DNA from: Taiwanofungus camphoratus
Taxonomy: Eukaryota > Basidiomycota > Agaricomycetes > Polyporales > Taiwanofungaceae
Length of the DNA: 64,000 nucleotides
Direction of reading: 5' to 3'
Assembly (NCBI GenBank): GCA_003999685.1
Contig: CP021227.1
Location: 1,426,001 to 1,490,000 of the forward strand
The notes under the pieces were generated by a model that had not been told where the DNA came from, searched no databases, and worked only from the letters and a program-made list of their open reading frames with translations. The position numbers were made by a program, and so were the translations under genes. Shown here in pieces: positions 22,090 through 34,477 of this stretch; position 1 is the stretch's first letter; the number at the start of each line of letters is the position of its first letter.

Positions 22090-22310
22090 ATCGACTTACT
22101 ATCCAGTACCTAATGAACAAGAAAGAGTGGTCGAGGGCGTCGCACACGACTGACCACAGAAAGAGTGAAGTACTCTATCTTCTTTATACAATATCCTTTG
22201 TCGTCCAGCGCCATGGTCATATCATGATGCAATCGCACCTGATTGATATCAGCGTCAAGTTTAGCGCCGTCAGATGAAGCGAGGAGCTGTGATTTTGAAC
22301 GCGTCGCAGA
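22090..22310 (-). pseudogene. Relic of a DUF6533-like first exon
   Basis: The minus strand reads HHDMTMALDDKGYCIKKIEY (about 22235-22177), resembling the DUF6533 start pattern 'YD..LTLDDEV.YIW'. FLFIRYWI then follows in a shifted frame (about 22118-22095) just before a GTAAGT donor. The match is to family shape, not to a specific protein. The frame shift suggests decay. The last 17 bases around the donor are identical to those of the relic at 24.7 kb. Confidence 0.3.
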
Positions 22311-24470
22311 AGCAGTGCAGGGTCGTCGTCCGCGTACATCGCACGCCCTCCGAACGCACCGAACGGCCCATCCACGAAGTGCGCGCTCTTATGCGCGTAG
22401 TTGCGGTGCTGCGAGCCTGTCGTGACCGTAACCGCGATGGGCACGCCGTGCCGGTTTCAGTTCTAGAATCACCGCAATTGAGCCTCTACAAAGATCTATC
22501 ACAGTTAGACGAACAGGCCCATAATTAACACAGCTGTCGGTGGATAAGCAATGATTAATGAGGGGCCACCACTTCGGATCCGGACTACCATGTTCCGTTC
22601 TCCGTACGCCCTTCGAAAGAAACAGTTACCACTTAGGCAATCGCAGAGTGATGCCAGGCGTAACATTAGACTTGCTTGTCGTACTCGGCGGTGCGTGTTT
22701 GGATGTCGTCGAGATTTTTATTCCTTTTTCCGTTCTGCGTGGACTTCGGATCTCTGTATCATTTGTCATGAACGTGCACACATAGGAGGGATACTTCTGC
22801 ACCAGAGGATGTCCTTGGGAAGGGAATACTCCCTCTACTGCAAAATGGCCCGAAGATTTATCACAACTGAGATCCCTAGTCGAAGAGTAGGTCGAGCGGC
22901 GAAAACAGAGGTGAAGGAGCTTCACGATGTAGTTCGGTGTGATGGTGAGAATGGATAAGTGTGTGCCATTACCGTCATCTCTGTATCACAAACAAGAATG
23001 GTTGTACGGGTCCTGAAACCTATAGTCATTGACTACCTTAAAACGGACCTTCGAAATGTGTACATCAAGGGGGGGAATAAGACATTAGTATGTGCGCTTA
23101 TAGTCATGATGAAAACGGAAGAGGACAACCCCGTAAAAGATAGACGTCTATCAACGTGGGCGACGAAACCGGAAACCACAACCACCATAAATCTGAAGTA
23201 GAGGCCTGTCGTGTCACGGCTTGTCGAACCGGTAGAATACGCTCACTGATCAGTAGCTATTGCAAAAGTAGACCGGTGCTTGCTCAAAACGATCAGGAGA
23301 GGCGACATGAAATAAGAAAATGCGACGTCTCTTATGTAAATTGAACCGGCGCGGTCAAGCAACGAGGCACTCAATGTAGCAGCAGGGTTCATTATCCTAC
23401 TTGGATGCCTGGAGAATGCTGAAGTTTCGTAATATGTCAGCTAGTTTCATAACCCGTTTGAGGTCCCATAGGGGGAAACTGACTGACAGCGCCCATGAGG
23501 AAACATTCGTTGGCCAGCACGACTGTATAATTTCTGTTGTAAGACCGTTTAGCCAGATGTTTGGATTTGTAATATGTCAGAATGTTTGGACCTTCCCCCC
23601 ACACACTATACCCTCATTTCGCAAGGATGGTCGAAGATCACGGTTGTCGAGTGGATCTGAAACAGTCAAAGAGGTCAATTCCTATAGTCAGCATGTATCG
23701 AGTCCAACGCCAGTGAGATGACCTCAACGACCAGAGCACAGACCGAAACAACTACTGCCGTCCTCATATGCGACACTGAAAAATGTGTCCGGATGATCAC
23801 TACACGAATGCGGTCATTGGATCATGCTCTCAAGTCAAGATTACAACGGTTCAGATTGCACTTCAATAACTCACAGCTAGTTCCAGCAAGTGTCGTCAAC
23901 CCGATCTTGTATTGACATGAACAAGCTCAGCGTCACAAACCACTGTCCTCGGGTATCCCGGCCTATGAGCGCTGAGAGCACCGTTTCTCCTCAGTCACCT
24001 TTTGGAACTCAAAGCCACAGACGAGCTAAGCAGCAAGGGCGACGACCTGATCGGACGAGATGCGCGCTTCCGTGTTGCCCTCCGCCGGAAGCCATTAAGA
24101 CCGGTCGCGTCTGACAGGCCATCAAATACGCCAAGTGTGCCAAAGTGGAAAAATGGCAGACGCTCGAACTGTCGCTTGTCGAACGAGATGCCACGGCCGT
24201 TCACTTCATGATCCATCTGTCGTGAAGCACCAATGGGCTCTGCGATAGAACCGTGTCCCGTAGAAGGGTGAAGGAAACGCTCCCGCTTCATCGTGAATGG
24301 GAATGTGAAGCCCGTGGTGAGGCCCACGTCAAGGTCAAAGTCGACACATGTTCCAAAGCAGACGTGCTGGAGCCAGTTACTATAGTCTGGGCTGCATTCA
24401 CGGATCACATGAATCAGTGGGTAGTTCTAAGCAGACAGTGAGCTACTGACTCGGAACGAGCAGATATCAT
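22311..24470. other. Gene-poor stretch
   Basis: A GC-rich block at 22290-22440 is open on the minus strand for 75 codons, with no recognised family. The remainder has short frames on both strands without splice-consistent extension or motifs. Confidence 0.3.
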
Positions 24471-24479
24471 CGCGCGTGT

Positions 24480-24800
24480 CCTACAATCCGAAGGTCTCTG
24501 CATTAATATATCGTAGAGGCAAATTTTGCAATACGTAAGTGACTGGAGCAGCAAGCACTGAGTTTGTAACATCCGTGGCTGTGCAGAGCACCATGAGAAT
24601 CAACGATATCGTCATGAACGAGAGCGACGCCTGCGTCTGAACGGGTTCCGTATAAAACTGACAACAAAATGGCTATGCAGAACACTAGTTAACCATGCTC
24701 AGACTGAAGTAAAAGAAGTGTGTGCTTACTATCCAGTACCTGAAATTGGAGGTGGCGCAGCCCAAGCAAGGGAACGTTGCACGCGACGAGACGCAGTAGG
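24480..24800 (-). pseudogene. Relic of a DUF6533-like membrane protein gene
   Basis: The minus strand has an NFRYWI block ending at a GTAAGC donor (24740-24725), the same boundary as in the 22.1-kb relic. Downstream (about 24672-24483) a frame reads a hydrophobic helix (LSFMTISLILMVLCTA) followed by NSVLAAPVTYVLQNL, equivalent in shape to DALAAPIS of the 19.3-kb copy. The middle part of a normal family member is missing between them, so this looks deleted and dead. Confidence 0.3.
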
Positions 24801-25357
24801 CCAAGATTCCATTTTATAGCAGCTTAGCGATGTCGCGCCCAGTTGTGACAGTCCACTAGGAGATCACCCAAATGCTTAGGGCCGTCGGAGTAGTGTCAGA
24901 TCCTCAGACGCGGTGATATCTGTGACCGCGCATGGATCCAGGCATTCTTGATTGCACGCTCAGTTTGTTTGTCAGCGAGTTTCAATGAAAATAACTACAT
25001 GACAGTGAGTGCAGGACAAGGTCATAAACATGGCGACTATCAAACACCGTGAAATTGCGCAGTCCATACGCGCAGAGGCAAGTTACTATACGCTGTGCGC
25101 ACCACATAAACAAACTCAGCCAACAGGAATGCCAAATCACCTATGCTATATTCATTGCCCGTAGCGAACACTCAAGTTGTAGGTAACCAACCTAAATTAT
25201 GAACTTGCCACGGCTACGATGACGGATGATTTTCAGCACATTCGAAACCCACATCGATCAGGGATGCCTGAGGTATCAGAAGTAATGTAGATAATAAAAT
25301 AGGAAATACAAGAGTACAATACAACAGCAAACGACCCAGGACGATGCGAGAGAATCT
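24801..25357. other. Intergenic region downstream of H2B
   Basis: No coding signal seen. Contains the H2B 3' region near 25300. Confidence 0.35.
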
Positions 25358-25952
25358 ATTTGGCTCCTGCACTCGAGAACTACAGAACACAGTAAGTACA
25401 AAACCATCCTCACAAAAGAAACCAAGTACATACTTTGGTTACAGACTTGGTACCTTCTGAGATCGCGTGCTTCGCCAGTTCCCCAGGGAGGATAAGACGG
25501 ACGGCGGTTTGAATTTCCCGTGAAGAAATGGTAGACTTCTTGGAGTAAGAGGCAAGTTCTGAAAGAAGCCAAATGAGACTAAAACTGCGCCAAACAATAT
25601 TCAATCTTACTTGATGCCTCGGTAGCAATGCGCTCAAAGATATCGTTGACGAATGAGTTGAGAATGGCCATGGCCTTGTTTGAGATACCCGTATCAGGGT
25701 GAACTTGCTTAAGGACTGGACATCTGATAAGCTTCCGTTGGTAGCCCACAGGCAAGACATACCCTTGTAGATGTAGGAGGAGTAAGTCTCCTTGCGTGCC
25801 TTTCTCCTCTTCTTCTTTCCGTCTTCACCAGTCGAAGCGGCAGGCTTAGAAGTCTTCTTTGCCGACTTTGCCCCCTCAGTAGGCTTGGCAGGCGCTTTGG
25901 AGGCAGTGGAGGCGGGAGCCTTGCCGGCAGTGGAAGCAGGTTTAGGGGCCAT
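25358..25952 (-). CDS. Histone H2B (copy 1)
   Basis: Core histone, nucleosome component. The N-tail is Lys/Ala/Pro-rich ([20 protein letters not shown]), then [17 protein letters not shown] and an intron. The next exons give [55 protein letters not shown] and [21 protein letters not shown] tiny last exon encodes FSSAGAK and the stop at 25358. The C-terminal helix keeps the Lys (in [11 protein letters not shown]) that is the usual ubiquitination site. Four exons, with the same intron positions as the second H2B at 43.8 kb. Divergently paired with H2A, 354 bp between start codons. Confidence 0.97.
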
Positions 25953-26306
25953 TGCGAATGAGGTTGGTTGTTGGGCAAGGACGAGAACGAGAAAACGGGA
26001 TGGTGGACAAGGACAAAGTTATGAATTTCATTAGTGGCGCTTGTGGGCGTATTTATAAGGACGCGTTACGGTTGTTTGGTCAAGACGCGTCAACGCGTCG
26101 AACCTTATTTTGTTGATCGCTATTCAACAACTCCACACGTGATCTCGTGCACCGCGGTTGGCTGGTGGCCTAGTCCTCTCTGCCAGTGTATAAATACCGC
26201 CCATACCAGTTGGTGTGGCCCTCCCATCTTTTTGCTCATCCCGCATTATTTACGCTCAACCCCTCAAGCCTCAGCACCTTCCGACCATCTCTTATTCTCT
26301 AGCGTG
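25953..26306. promoter_or_regulatory. Bidirectional histone promoter
   Basis: 354 bp between the H2B and H2A start codons. Two oppositely oriented TATA boxes are visible: TATAAATA on the minus strand at 26058-26051 (about 100 bp from the H2B start) and TATAAATA on the plus strand at 26189-26196 (about 111-118 bp from the H2A start). Between them are ACGCGT-type motifs (near 26064 and 26084-26100), which resemble MCB/G1-S elements. This suits S-phase co-expression of the pair; the regulatory reading is inference. Confidence 0.7.
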
Positions 26307-26880
<574 letters not shown>

Positions 26881-27331
26881 ATGTGACGCTTTCGATACCT
26901 TGTTGTATTCTTAATGTATTGTATTTTCTATATTATTTCTTCTGGTACTTTGGATAGATGTAGTGTGATATGGTTTTTGATGTGCTGCTTTGAGGTAACT
27001 GGTTCTGGCGCGTTCGTTCGATCCTGGGTGTTTCAACAAGCTCGGTTGTCGGAGAAGTCACTGGACTGTCCATTGCGCTAGCTGAACTGATAGGCTTGTA
27101 GATTTGGTCTTGTTCAACTCTGCTTTATTTCGATATAGGATGGGCTCGCTATTTTGCTGTTGTATATCATTTCCTGCTTTACGTCTTGTATAATCTCATC
27201 CGGAAGGCATCGCGAGTATGCTATCTTATTAGAAACAGTGCTGATTAGTACCGAGCTAAGCATTGTTGACGAAATGAGCCTCATACATGTAAGCGTCCGG
27301 ACATTTTGTATTAAATTGGTGCTACGGCATG
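26881..27331. other. Convergent 3' regions of H2A and HOM6
   Basis: 451 bp between two stop codons facing each other, AT-rich. No gene seen. Confidence 0.5.
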
Positions 27332-28614
27332 TCATACGAGCTTCAACAAGTCGCTCATAACACCCATAGCAGTGACAGCGGCACCTGCCCCGGCACCTTG
27401 GACCACCAATGGCCTGGCACCGTAGCGTTGTGTGTGAAACATGATTATGTTGTCTGATCCTCCGAGGGCCGTGGCAAACGGATGTGTGACAGGATATCTA
27501 CACCACTATAATGAGTATCCAAAGAAATTGCACAGCAAATCGACCATGGACTCACTTCTCCAAGTCGGCTTTGATGATGCCTGCCTGCACATCTACAACG
27601 CCGGCGAAGCGAAGCACCTTGTTCTCCTTAAATGCATCCGCCCTCATCTTTTCGAATTTAGTATCGAATTCTGGCAAGCGTTTCACGAATTCGTCTCCCG
27701 TTTCGGCTCCTTCCAGCTCTGGTGGCACCAAAGACTTAGTACTGACAGACTTGTACCCGTCCTTTAGAGTGGATCGGAGAGATGGGATGTATCGAGACAA
27801 GATGGTGAGCTTGCGGGCGACGTCGGCGCCATTGAGGTCGTCTGCGGGATGTGGTTCCTTGCCAGTGATATCAGGGCAACGTAGGGGCATAATAGGACTG
27901 AATGTACCGTGTAGCCCTTCTCCCGTGCAATCCGCACGACTGACGAGAAGCTTGGCCCACCCTCCTTAGCATTCGAGAATTCGTTGAAGATGTAGCTCAT
28001 AGTGCCCGAGAATACACCCTCAATTTTGACAACCTGGGACAAAATAAATAAGCATCATACCAAAATGCGCTGCTTTACGAGTTGATCACCTTGTCGCCTG
28101 TTGCGACGAGATCCTTCAACGTTGATATGACCGGCAGGCCAGCGCCCACCGTGGCCTCGTTCAAGAAACGAGCGCCGCTTTCCAGACTTGCAGCGAGGAT
28201 GCTCTCGTAGAGCGATAGCTCTGCCGAAAACGCCTTCTTGTTTGGCGTGATGACATGGATACCAGCTTTCAAGAATTGGGGATAAAGAACTGCGACTTGG
28301 TCAGAGGAAGTGTTGTCCACTAGCACCACGTCTTGTCCAGGTTTCACCAAGGCGCACAGCTCTCGATTGAGGGCGTTGAAGTCAGGCTTCAGGCCAGACT
28401 GTACCAAGCTGTCTTTCCAATTTGAGGTAGTGAGGGAGAGGCCATCTGGAGCGAAGAGTGTAGTCTTGGACGAAGTCAGCGATACGATGCGGAAAGGGTT
28501 TGGCTTGGGAAAGTTAAGCAGCTGATTGATGAATTCTCCTCCTACAAGTCCTACGCCGACAACCGCTACGCGTAAAACTCTTGGGCTTGACGAGATTGCA
28601 GATTGCAATGCCAT
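27332..28614 (-). CDS. HOM6: Homoserine dehydrogenase
   Basis: NAD(P)H-dependent reduction of aspartate semialdehyde to homoserine, on the path to threonine, methionine and isoleucine. Exon 1 (from 28614) holds the Rossmann start VAVVGVGLVGGEFINQLL, VLVDNTSSDQVA, ITPNKKAFS with the conserved Lys, and NEATVGAGLPVISTLKDL. Further exons give KIEGVFSGTMSYIFNEFS with the SGT loop, the REKGYT segment, EPHPADDLNGADVARKLTIL with the catalytic-site Asp pair, the C-terminal beta region (LRFAGVVDVQAG), and finally GGSDNIIMFHTQRYGARPLV, VQGAGAGAAVTAMGV and stop at 27332. All family motifs are intact. Monofunctional fungal type without an ACT or kinase domain. Confidence 0.95.
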
Positions 28615-28894
28615 GATTTTGCAGCGGAAAGAGCTAATAGGAACGACACCTCAAGCTGTGATCGGAAAGATCATGTTTTCAAAACGCATAAATGACTACT
28701 ACAGGCCTCATGATAAGACATAAAATTGATCAGTGGTATATGAATGAAGTGCTCAGCACAAAAGTCGTTAAATCGTTACAATTCATACAGATACAAAGTA
28801 CACATAACAAGCATCCGGATCCATGATCTAAAGAATATTACAGAGTTGTCTTCGTTAAATCATATGATTGAGTGAATGTCACAGCTTGTCGCTC
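28615..28894. promoter_or_regulatory. HOM6 upstream region
   Basis: 280 bp between the HOM6 start and the stop of the next gene on the same strand. No TATA or Gcn4-type TGACTC core was noted. Confidence 0.3.
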
Positions 28895-31800
28895 TTATTG
28901 AGAGCTGTCAAGCGCCTCTTGTGAGTTACCTTTAGAAGGTCCCGCTGAAAGTTCAGCTACAAGTTGCGATGAAGGACTTTCCGTGCGGTAATCGACGTTA
29001 TAAAATGATGGCGAGCCAGTCCGAGGGGTATTTGCAGTATTGGTAGCGAGATGACTAGGGTGGTGGCTTTCTAAAGAGGGAAGTGGGTCCTTCGGTATCG
29101 TCCAGATCCTCACAGCGCCATCATGACTCCCCGTAGCAAACATGAAGGGATCCGCCGCATGGTTCCAAGCAATGCATGTTAGATCGCCACCCAGGGCTTG
29201 CGCACGAACATGATGCAATATGGCCGCTGATTCTCGATCCCAAATGTGAATGTCGCCAGCTAATAGATACATCAATAATAGGTCGTGGTGAAGACTTGTT
29301 GAAAGCTACCTTTTCCAGCACACAATACCAACTGATCGTTCTTACCACCGAAGTAACTAGGTCCAGCAAAGTCGACAGGAACCTTTGGCATATATGTGTG
29401 ACGCAAAGAGAGACGGGCTATATCTTTGATCATTTCCAGCTTCCACAGTTGAGGAGGGGCCTGTTCAGAAGTTAGCTGCATTGGGTAGATCGGTTAAAAT
29501 GCTACCAACCTTGTTTTCATAGCTGACCAACGCTACCTGATCGTCACGCGCTAAAGTTATATCACGTACATCATGAAGCACTGGGACACGACTGCCCGAC
29601 AAGTCATTAACTGGCAGCCATAGAACACGGGCATAAAGCACGTACTTCTCGATATCCTTCTTGAAGAGATTATACGCTAGCAGATACTCAGTATGAATTC
29701 CACAACCGCCACAGTAGAAGCCTTTTACCTATAATCTGCTTCTCAGCCCTGGATTTGCTCGGATGTAAACCATCACTAGATGCTATCAGCGTTCCAACGC
29801 ATAACATACGCTGGCAGTCTTGTGTAACCGCGACGTCATGTAATGTCATGCGATCGAAGTGATACGTATCCAAAACCTGACAGGAAAACCAATGAGGTAC
29901 ACTCGTGATTATACTTGCCGACATTACTGACTTCACCGTTGAGATTCTACGAGGGGTCTATTAGGAAGGTGTATCATTGCAACTAATAGAGATGAGCAGT
30001 GCTTACCAACTTAAATACATCGCTGCCTTCGACAGAAAGGAACCCTACACGAAACCACTTAATATATGTTACAATGGAGATGATTCGAAGAGTACCTTCA
30101 CCGCCAGGAAGCCATGCGATTGATTGCACAGTCTTGCGACGGTCAATTGTTTTCTTGCACACACCATCCTAGGCGAAGGTTAAAGCGTAGAACAAAGCGT
30201 TGCTTAGAGGATGGTTCATGGACTTGGTATTCCGTCATCTAAGACCCACCTCTGTCCATACTTTGACACCACGGTTGAGCTTCGTCAGAAGTGTGCTACC
30301 ACTTGGTGACCTTTGATGAAGTTTCAACATCAAAAGAGGACCAACGCACTCATGAAATAACTCACCAAGCCACTTGACCAACAAATCCTTGAGGCTGAGC
30401 TAAAACTCGATGAGACGTGAATGGATCCTGACAACAAGCTCAGCATAAAGCGGAAGATTCACAGCCCCGGTACTACTAACTCCGACACGGAATATCACCG
30501 ATGTCCTATCCCAACTACTCTCGGTGTGATTAGACTGCACGGTTAGGCGATACTGATTAAAATCATACCTCGAAGTGGCTAAAAATTTACCGTTGGGCGA
30601 GAACTGCAAATGTCTCACGAGTGCCTGATGGGCCGCCAAGTCCTGTGTTGCCTCCAGACTCTTCAGCTTAGGGACCAATGCAGCAACACGCGATGCCCTA
30701 AGCATGCCCGATGGCTCCGTGGGGCTGATCTTGCTTTTTTGTCCATCAGAGGAGCTGGTCCTTTGTCGCCTTGGGCTGCGAGGGGTCATACCGAAAGGAT
30801 TCGATGCGCTACGCAGCATCATCACGGAGCGGACAGCGTTCGCAAAATGCATCTTTCCAGTCATCGGCGGTGCCCCGGGCGTCGTGCTCGCTTCGCTCAG
30901 GATCGTGCTCGCGTCAAGAACGTCTGTGGATGCCGAGAAGGTTGTCGGTACCCGTACCTCCGAGATCGGTAGTAGTGGCCCAGCGTCTGAGGGGTAGCGT
31001 GTTCGAATGGGAGAGGTTGTTGTTGAGATCGGCTCGGGGCCATTGCATGACAAAACTGTTGGATGACCCCCTCCGTTCTCGCCAAACTTTTCCGAGCTTG
31101 AACCCATTGTACTGATCCGTCGGAGAGTACGAGTGCTCATGCGTGACAGGCTATGACTTGCCTTGCGGAACTGGCGACGGCCCCACTGGCTCACTCGCCA
31201 GGCCAATGCGCGAGGTTCGTAGATGACCCATTTGATGCCGGGAACGGAGCAAACGCGCACCTTCGTCTCCGAAAGTACGTCTGCAAGCCACTTCTGGCCC
31301 TTATGGCGGGTAAAAATCCAGCGCTCGGATGCAAACCAGGTTGATACAGCCGCAAGACCAAAGCAGCTCAATGCTGAGAAGATTGTTGTGGTAGCCTTGG
31401 TGACTCGGTCCTGAGCACAAGATGATCATCGTCTAAGTCTGACAAACAACCAAAGGGGGTCCCCAATCATGACAAACCTGTCCGGACGAGTAGGCAAACA
31501 GAACGAGACCGTTGGAGAAGCACGCAACAGAAAGCACGAGGAAGACCAGAGGTGATCGCTTGATCCAAATAAGCACCCACCATGGAACCCGATGCCCAGG
31601 AGAACGGCTAGCAAAACAATCGGTGGTCACATACGACTTAATACATGACTCGGACATTTCTACTCACTACATGGCCTGCTTCCAGGTCAATCCTAGAAGA
31701 CTGTTGACCGCGGCTCCAATGCTGAACACTAAGGAGATGAACCAGAAGGTATTCACCCACTGTGCCAGTGGTGTATTCGTCATAGTATATGAGAATTGCA

Positions 31801-33691
31801 TAGTCGTCGCTGTGACGGCGGAAAAAAACGTCGCTACTGTACTGAGGTTGAGCAAATTCTGGCTGGCGTGTTGCTGCGCGAAGCGAATGGTCGGGACACC
31901 TATTAGAACCATACATTTATTTAACGTTACTAATTGGGTTGGGTGGCGAGAAGCTTAGCAAGTAAACGGACCAATTTCGACAAAAATGGACAACGATGAG
32001 GTAATGCTGTCTAAGTGTTCACCCATCTCTGAAGTGAGGTCGTGGAGGTACCTCTGGACGGCAGGGTATTTGAATTGGCCTAATCGCATCGACTTGCGTC
32101 AGTCACCAGTACACACTTGACTAGCGTGTGTCGTTGGACTCACCCTCGTATGCCTTAAGACAAGAGGCCCAATACTAGAGATACAACTTGAACACATAAT
32201 TCGAACTAGATTCGCACCAACATTTACCCTAAGATCTCCTTCGAGTGAAAGTATTGAAGCATTGACAGCTTCATCTGTGAACTCGGGAAATTCGTTAAGA
32301 CAATCCAAGAACGTCGTTACATCATGTGCAAATAACTGTAACTGTCTCGGAAAGTCCTCCGCATCGAGGTCGTCCCCAACCGTAGGGTTCGTAACATGCG
32401 GAAGCGCCTTATGTCTTTTACTTTTCTTCCAGTGCCGCACGCTCGTGTCCACTAGCATTTCGCGCGGCTGCCGGACAACCTTGCGCGGAAAGAGGTCTGC
32501 TGCGTTCTCGCGGAACAGCCAGAGGATCTGTGCAAGCCTCTCGCGAAGATGGAACGACGACGAGAGGATACCGACGGAGCTTCCCAGTTGACGAGCGGCT
32601 TGCGCAAAGTTCCGCAACTGGAGGGATGTGAGTGTCGTGAAAGAATCGTATAGAAAGGGACACGCCTCTTTGTCAAGATTGATCATACGCCTTCCAGTCG
32701 GTTACAATTGTCAGCATACAATTCATGGAAGATTGTTCGGTACTCACCGTTGAAATTTATTGAAAGCTTCCGCACCCACTTTCTGCAGATGCTCGTCCAC
32801 GGTAGCTGAACGGTGCATGTGTATTCACATCATCAATGCCTGGTTTTGAGATTAAGTATAGACTACTTACGAACGTCTCGGTCATCCTCAAAGCTTGGCT
32901 GTTCAATGTTCACTAAAGGACAAGATATCAGCAAGCCGCAGGTCGGTGATGTCGGATTAAGGCCTAATGGGAATACGCATGTACCAGCTCGTGCCGGGGA
33001 GAAAGGAACAGCGTCCCGAGTCGAATATGACGCATGTCGCGCAATAACAACCTCTCAAACAATACACCGATCCACAATTTCTCAGCATAAGCATTGATAT
33101 ACTAGCGATTCGAATAGCTGCTCGCCGACAATACGTTCACATCAACTCCCAAAGTGTGCACACGTATCCGGAGGTAAGAATGGCTGCACAATCGGGTAAC
33201 ATGAGCCGTGAATACCCACGACTCCCCGACATGACCGCGTTTTTAAGCGAAAATGGGCGCCACTGGCTGCCAGCACCGTTGCGACGCGCTCATACACAAT
33301 GAGACCGCTCCCAGTGGCCATGTGAAATAACAGCACCGCCCAAATTGTCTGTACGAATATTTGCAAGCAGCCCAGAAGTGTAAACCCAGTTTAGTGGCGA
33401 CGCTCAAGAGCACGTTGCACGCGATGCCAATCTGAATACGACACATACCTGGTCCATCCAAGTCATCGCCTTTTGTCAACTCATGCAAAGCATCGAGCAG
33501 ACTGATCAACGTCTGTTTGCGTTTGGAAGCACCTCTACTGGGATCAACGTCCACAGTCGCTGTTCCAGTAATGTCCACTGTTGGAAAGGTAGCGCTGGAA
33601 GCCTCGACTAGAGGCACTATAGCCGGGATACCCTTCTATCAGGCGCTCGTATTGTATGAGTGTCCAACTTTGCTGGCTCACCTCGAACCAT
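28895..33691 (-). CDS. WD40-repeat protein with internal membrane helices
   Basis: Long gene with about fifteen exons. The likely start is a mini-exon at 33691 (MVR) spliced to PLVEASSATFPTVDITG. The N-terminal part (to about 32100) is soluble and helical (LQLRNFAQAARQLGSSVGIL, LFAHDVTTFLDCLNEFPEF). Four hydrophobic segments follow between about 31900 and 31300 (including TFWFISLVFSIGAAVNSLLG, SPLVFLVLSVACFSNGLVLF and FSALSCFGLAAVSTWFA). A Ser/Arg/Pro-rich linker leads to a WD40 propeller at the C-terminus: LVRHLQFSPNGKFLATS, GQVAWSPSGSTLLT, SIAWLPGGEGFLSVEG, AGDIHIWDRESA, TCIAWNHAADPFMFATGSHD and GAVRIWTIPKDP. The propeller resembles the WDR26/Gid7 family, but the CTLH part is not evident. 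This architecture recurs in Agaricomycetes with no assigned function. Confidence 0.82.
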
Positions 33692-34477
33692 ATTGCATGA
33701 ATGTCGTAAATAAGACCCTACAATCGTTAATAAACTATCCGTTTCGTGTTCTTCGTTAGACGATGAAAGGAACACAGTTATAACAACCAGGTATTCCACA
33801 ATCGTACAAGTCGGTATGGTACGTCGCCAAGATTGACGGGGTAGAATCAAGTGTGCAGAGAGCGTTTAGAGGATGAGTAGTAGAGGTCTAGAAAGGGATC
33901 ATCATATAAAACCTGAGCGTCTATGATACCGCAGGTAGGTTCCTGGCCAAATTAGCGAGCCTGCCTCATGTTCGGCATTGTTTACTAGCGGGCTTCCGTA
34001 CATCATGCTGCTACACGCGCCCATTGTTGCCTCATATGAAGTCGAACAGGAGAAAGGAATTTGGCCCTCATCCAGCCTGCATGACAGTACTGATTCCGGT
34101 AATGGTAACATTCATGGCGAGGCTCAGGACGCAATAGGTTGAGTGGCCAGGTCTCTTCGCCCCGTGAACTTCCAATTCTGTGCACGATCACGATCGACAA
34201 TATGAATATCATAAAATAATAATTCGCACGATTAGGTCTTCCCCTCACCGGCCGGTGTGAACTACTTCCCTTCTCAATGATACAAATGCTGATTTCATCA
34301 TCATCATCATCATCACGGCAGACATGGCCCAATTGGTGAGGGTAAAAGACTGATGATTGGTCAGAAGAATTTGTGAGGGCTACCGAATTTGCCCTCAGGT
34401 GATTAAATAATTAACTAAATAATTTAACATTTGATACAGTCCAAAATGTCAGCGCCTATAGGTCTCAGCAGTTCACC
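33692..34477. other. Divergent intergenic region between the WD40 gene and the golgin gene
   Basis: No gene recognised. A short ATC microsatellite lies at about 34297-34315. Just before the golgin start an upstream ATG at 34445 opens a short overlapping frame that could act as an upstream ORF. Confidence 0.4.

Noticed and set aside
34297-34315. ATC microsatellite
   Set aside because: Only about six units, common in fungal intergenic DNA.
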